Source: Elysia marginata (lineage: Eukaryota > Mollusca > Gastropoda > Plakobranchidae). From it: 21,879 bases of DNA. Where the stretch lies: contig BMAT01001966.1 of assembly GCA_019649035.1 (NCBI GenBank), positions 1,060,905-1,082,783 of the forward strand. Direction: 5' to 3'. Positions 19,990-21,879 of the stretch are shown here, piece by piece. The first letter of the stretch is position 1; each line of letters starts with the position of its first letter. The notes below the pieces were generated by a model. The model ran no database searches. It saw nothing but the letters and a program-made list of their open reading frames with translations, and was not told where the DNA came from. The translations under genes and the position numbers were made by a program.

Positions 19990-21650
19990 CTTATTCGTTT
20001 GTGTAATTTTCTCTACCCTCTCCCCTTCTTTCTTCTCTTTTACATTTTGAATACCTATGCATTAATTTTGTTTTAATGAACTTCTCCCCTTTCAAAATTA
20101 AATCTATGTTTATTCCATCATTATTTTTTTTTGCGAGATTTGCAAAAGAATTATTATAATGCTTACGAAACTTACTGTTGTTTTAAGGTTCCTAGTCTTT
20201 AAAAACAGTCGTTTCTTCAACTTCAAATGTGTAGTTTTTCCCTTGAAATTTAAGTAGTAAAGATTTAACTACAGATTGAGGTTTCTGAAAATACAATATG
20301 TTTTCACATCAGTTGGTAAAACAATGAGCCACTTTTTAGTATAAGTTCAAAGCTAATAGATAAATACATGGACTGGATAAAATTAGCTCTAGGATATATA
20401 CATTCGTTCTACAAGTGCAAAAACCATAAGCTCATCTACATGTGAAAACATCTTGTCCAAGACATCACAATTTATGTCAATAATTAAGCTGATTTAAAGG
20501 TTTAACACTTTTTGGCTTGACTTCACTATTTGGAATCACCTATGTCCACCTTTGAAGAGAAACACTCAGGGTGGTAAAGATTTGAAAAATACAAAAGAAA
20601 CCAATTCGAAAAATCATTAAAAACCTATAGAAATAAAATAAGCAAACGCATCTTAAAAAATACACCGCCGTAGTAAAAATGAGATGCAACCACACATTTG
20701 CTAAAACGCCTCAGTTAGATTAATAAATTAAGGTATGAAATGAACAGTTGCTCACGGTTTTCTTAGCACGTCGTCATAAAAAATTTTCTTTACTTACACC
20801 ATACCATCTTCGTAACGAACTTATTCACACCCAAATCTTTTATGCAAACAATTGATGACAAAAAGACGCTAGCCTTGAGAGGTATATAACAATGCTTAAC
20901 AATGTCTATCGTAACATCATTTATAATTTTCTTGATGGTACTATTGATGTTAATGAATTGTGTAACAGCTGATCGCACAAAAGCACTCGGGAACGTCATT
21001 GTCTTGCTGTAGGCTATTCTAAGCTTGAAAACAACAAACTGCCCGAGGGAGGAGTAGCTTTATAATGAATATATGGTTATTTTATTTAGAGCAGAGTGCT
21101 ACGTTATCTCTACGACTTTAGGTCTTTGTTCTCCTGTACTTTCATTTAGATGATATCGGATGACCATTCTTTCCACACAAACAGATCGATAGAGATAGTA
21201 AATTTTCATGGTCTTGGGAAACAGTAAACCAACTAAAACAAAAAAGTAATACTAGAGACCAATGTTCTCTATTTATTCCATTTTCAACTTTTGTCAAATT
21301 AGTTCAAACTAACAGTTGCTTTTAAAACGATGTGTTTAATCATAGCTTTTATAGCGTGCGTCAGTTTGACGACTGAACGTTACTAATGAATCGTCTCTCT
21401 TTTTCTCCCTCCTCTTTCTACTTCCCTCCTTTCTCAACCTAAAGGGCTTCGAATTCATAAAAATCAAATTAATGCCCGTTCTCACACTATACGAAAGCGT
21501 TGGCTAACACACACACACGCGATGAAGTCTACAATGGGTAGGTTGGAGGTTTAAAGGGCAGCTGTTAGTGTTAAATGTCTTTGTCTTTTAAGTCTTAATG
21601 GAGTCTGCAAGACTAGTCTAGAGATAAAGCCAAGAGTAAAGGACAACACA
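19990..21650. other. anonymous AT-rich stretch with short simple repeats
   Basis: I see no gene. A pyrimidine-rich patch lies at about 21391-21435 and a short (CA)n at 21507-21518. The 69-codon minus-strand frame at 20790-20999 shows no recognisable motif. Confidence 0.5.
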
Positions 21651-21658
21651 ATACAAAT

Positions 21659-21879
21659 ATGAGGCTGTCCCAAAAGTTCGTCCAGTTTATACCATGTCCT
21701 CTTCAACCTAATAAAGATAGGTCAAAATTTAGCTTTTTCCCATGGTAAAAGCTTGTTTTATGTTGAAAAATGATTAAAGAGATACTATAGATAATTTTAT
21801 CCGTATCGTATCACACGTTTTTGTGTAGTTCTTGGTTCTGTAGAAAAAAGACGTGTTTTCTAGGCTTTAAAAAGTGGAC
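21659..21879 (+). mobile_element. probable mariner-like transposon end (truncated by window edge)
   Basis: GAGGCTGTCCCAAAAGTTCG begins at 21661, directly after a TA dinucleotide (21658-21659). TA is the target that mariner/Tc1 elements duplicate, and 'GGCTGTCCCAAAAGTT' resembles terminal inverted repeats of mariner-family transposons. The matching inverted end would lie beyond the window. No transposase reading frame is visible in the 220 bases present, so it could be an autonomous copy's leader, a decayed copy or a short non-autonomous one. Confidence 0.45.

Noticed and set aside
1..21879. CRISPR array, prokaryotic operon, phage or rRNA content
   Set aside because: There are no regularly spaced direct repeats with unique spacers, no closely packed long ORFs with ribosome binding sites, and no rRNA-like blocks.

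Overview
The window looks like intergenic or intronic DNA from an animal genome. It is AT-rich, full of stop codons on both strands, and carries long microsatellites, a 14-N run inside a GA repeat, tRNA-derived SINEs and fossil non-LTR retrotransposons. I see no intact host gene, no rRNA, no CRISPR array and no prokaryotic operon. SINEs with a tRNA-like head followed by a CORE-like block ("cagtccac..ctgtaaaat") fit a mollusc, and cephalopods such as octopus in particular. That assignment is an inference from repeat content and was not tested.

Layout. Bases 1-1200 hold a CTAT microsatellite and anonymous AT-rich DNA. A short GC- and CpG-rich island sits at about 1216-1452 and is unlike everything around it. 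From about 5700 down to 2488, on the minus strand, lies a heavily mutated L2/CR1-like LINE. Its order is readable: APE-type endonuclease, linker, reverse transcriptase, C-terminal region. It is interrupted at about 4500-4950 by what looks like a later retroposon ending in an (AATTG/AATTA)n tail. A compound pyrimidine triplet repeat lies at 6277-6540. A purine-rich tract (7838-8100) and GA/GACA arrays (9604-10160) follow.

Bases 10170-13290 are mostly anonymous. Two tRNA-like SINE heads stand in tandem at 13295-13368 and 13538-13607. A compound AAG/AAT/AAG/CAA repeat lies at 14603-14803. A second LINE fragment, on the plus strand, is at about 17840-18383, with an intact YADD motif but frameshifts and a large internal deletion. 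A headless copy of the CORE-like SINE module lies at 19737-19860. The window ends just inside what looks like the first terminal repeat of a mariner-like DNA transposon (from about 21659).

Nothing here works together as a pathway. The window records successive insertions of self-copying elements and their decay. The observations most worth follow-up are the CpG-rich island, the nested LINE/retroposon structure, the tandem SINE heads, and the CORE-like SINE block that resembles the vertebrate MIR core.
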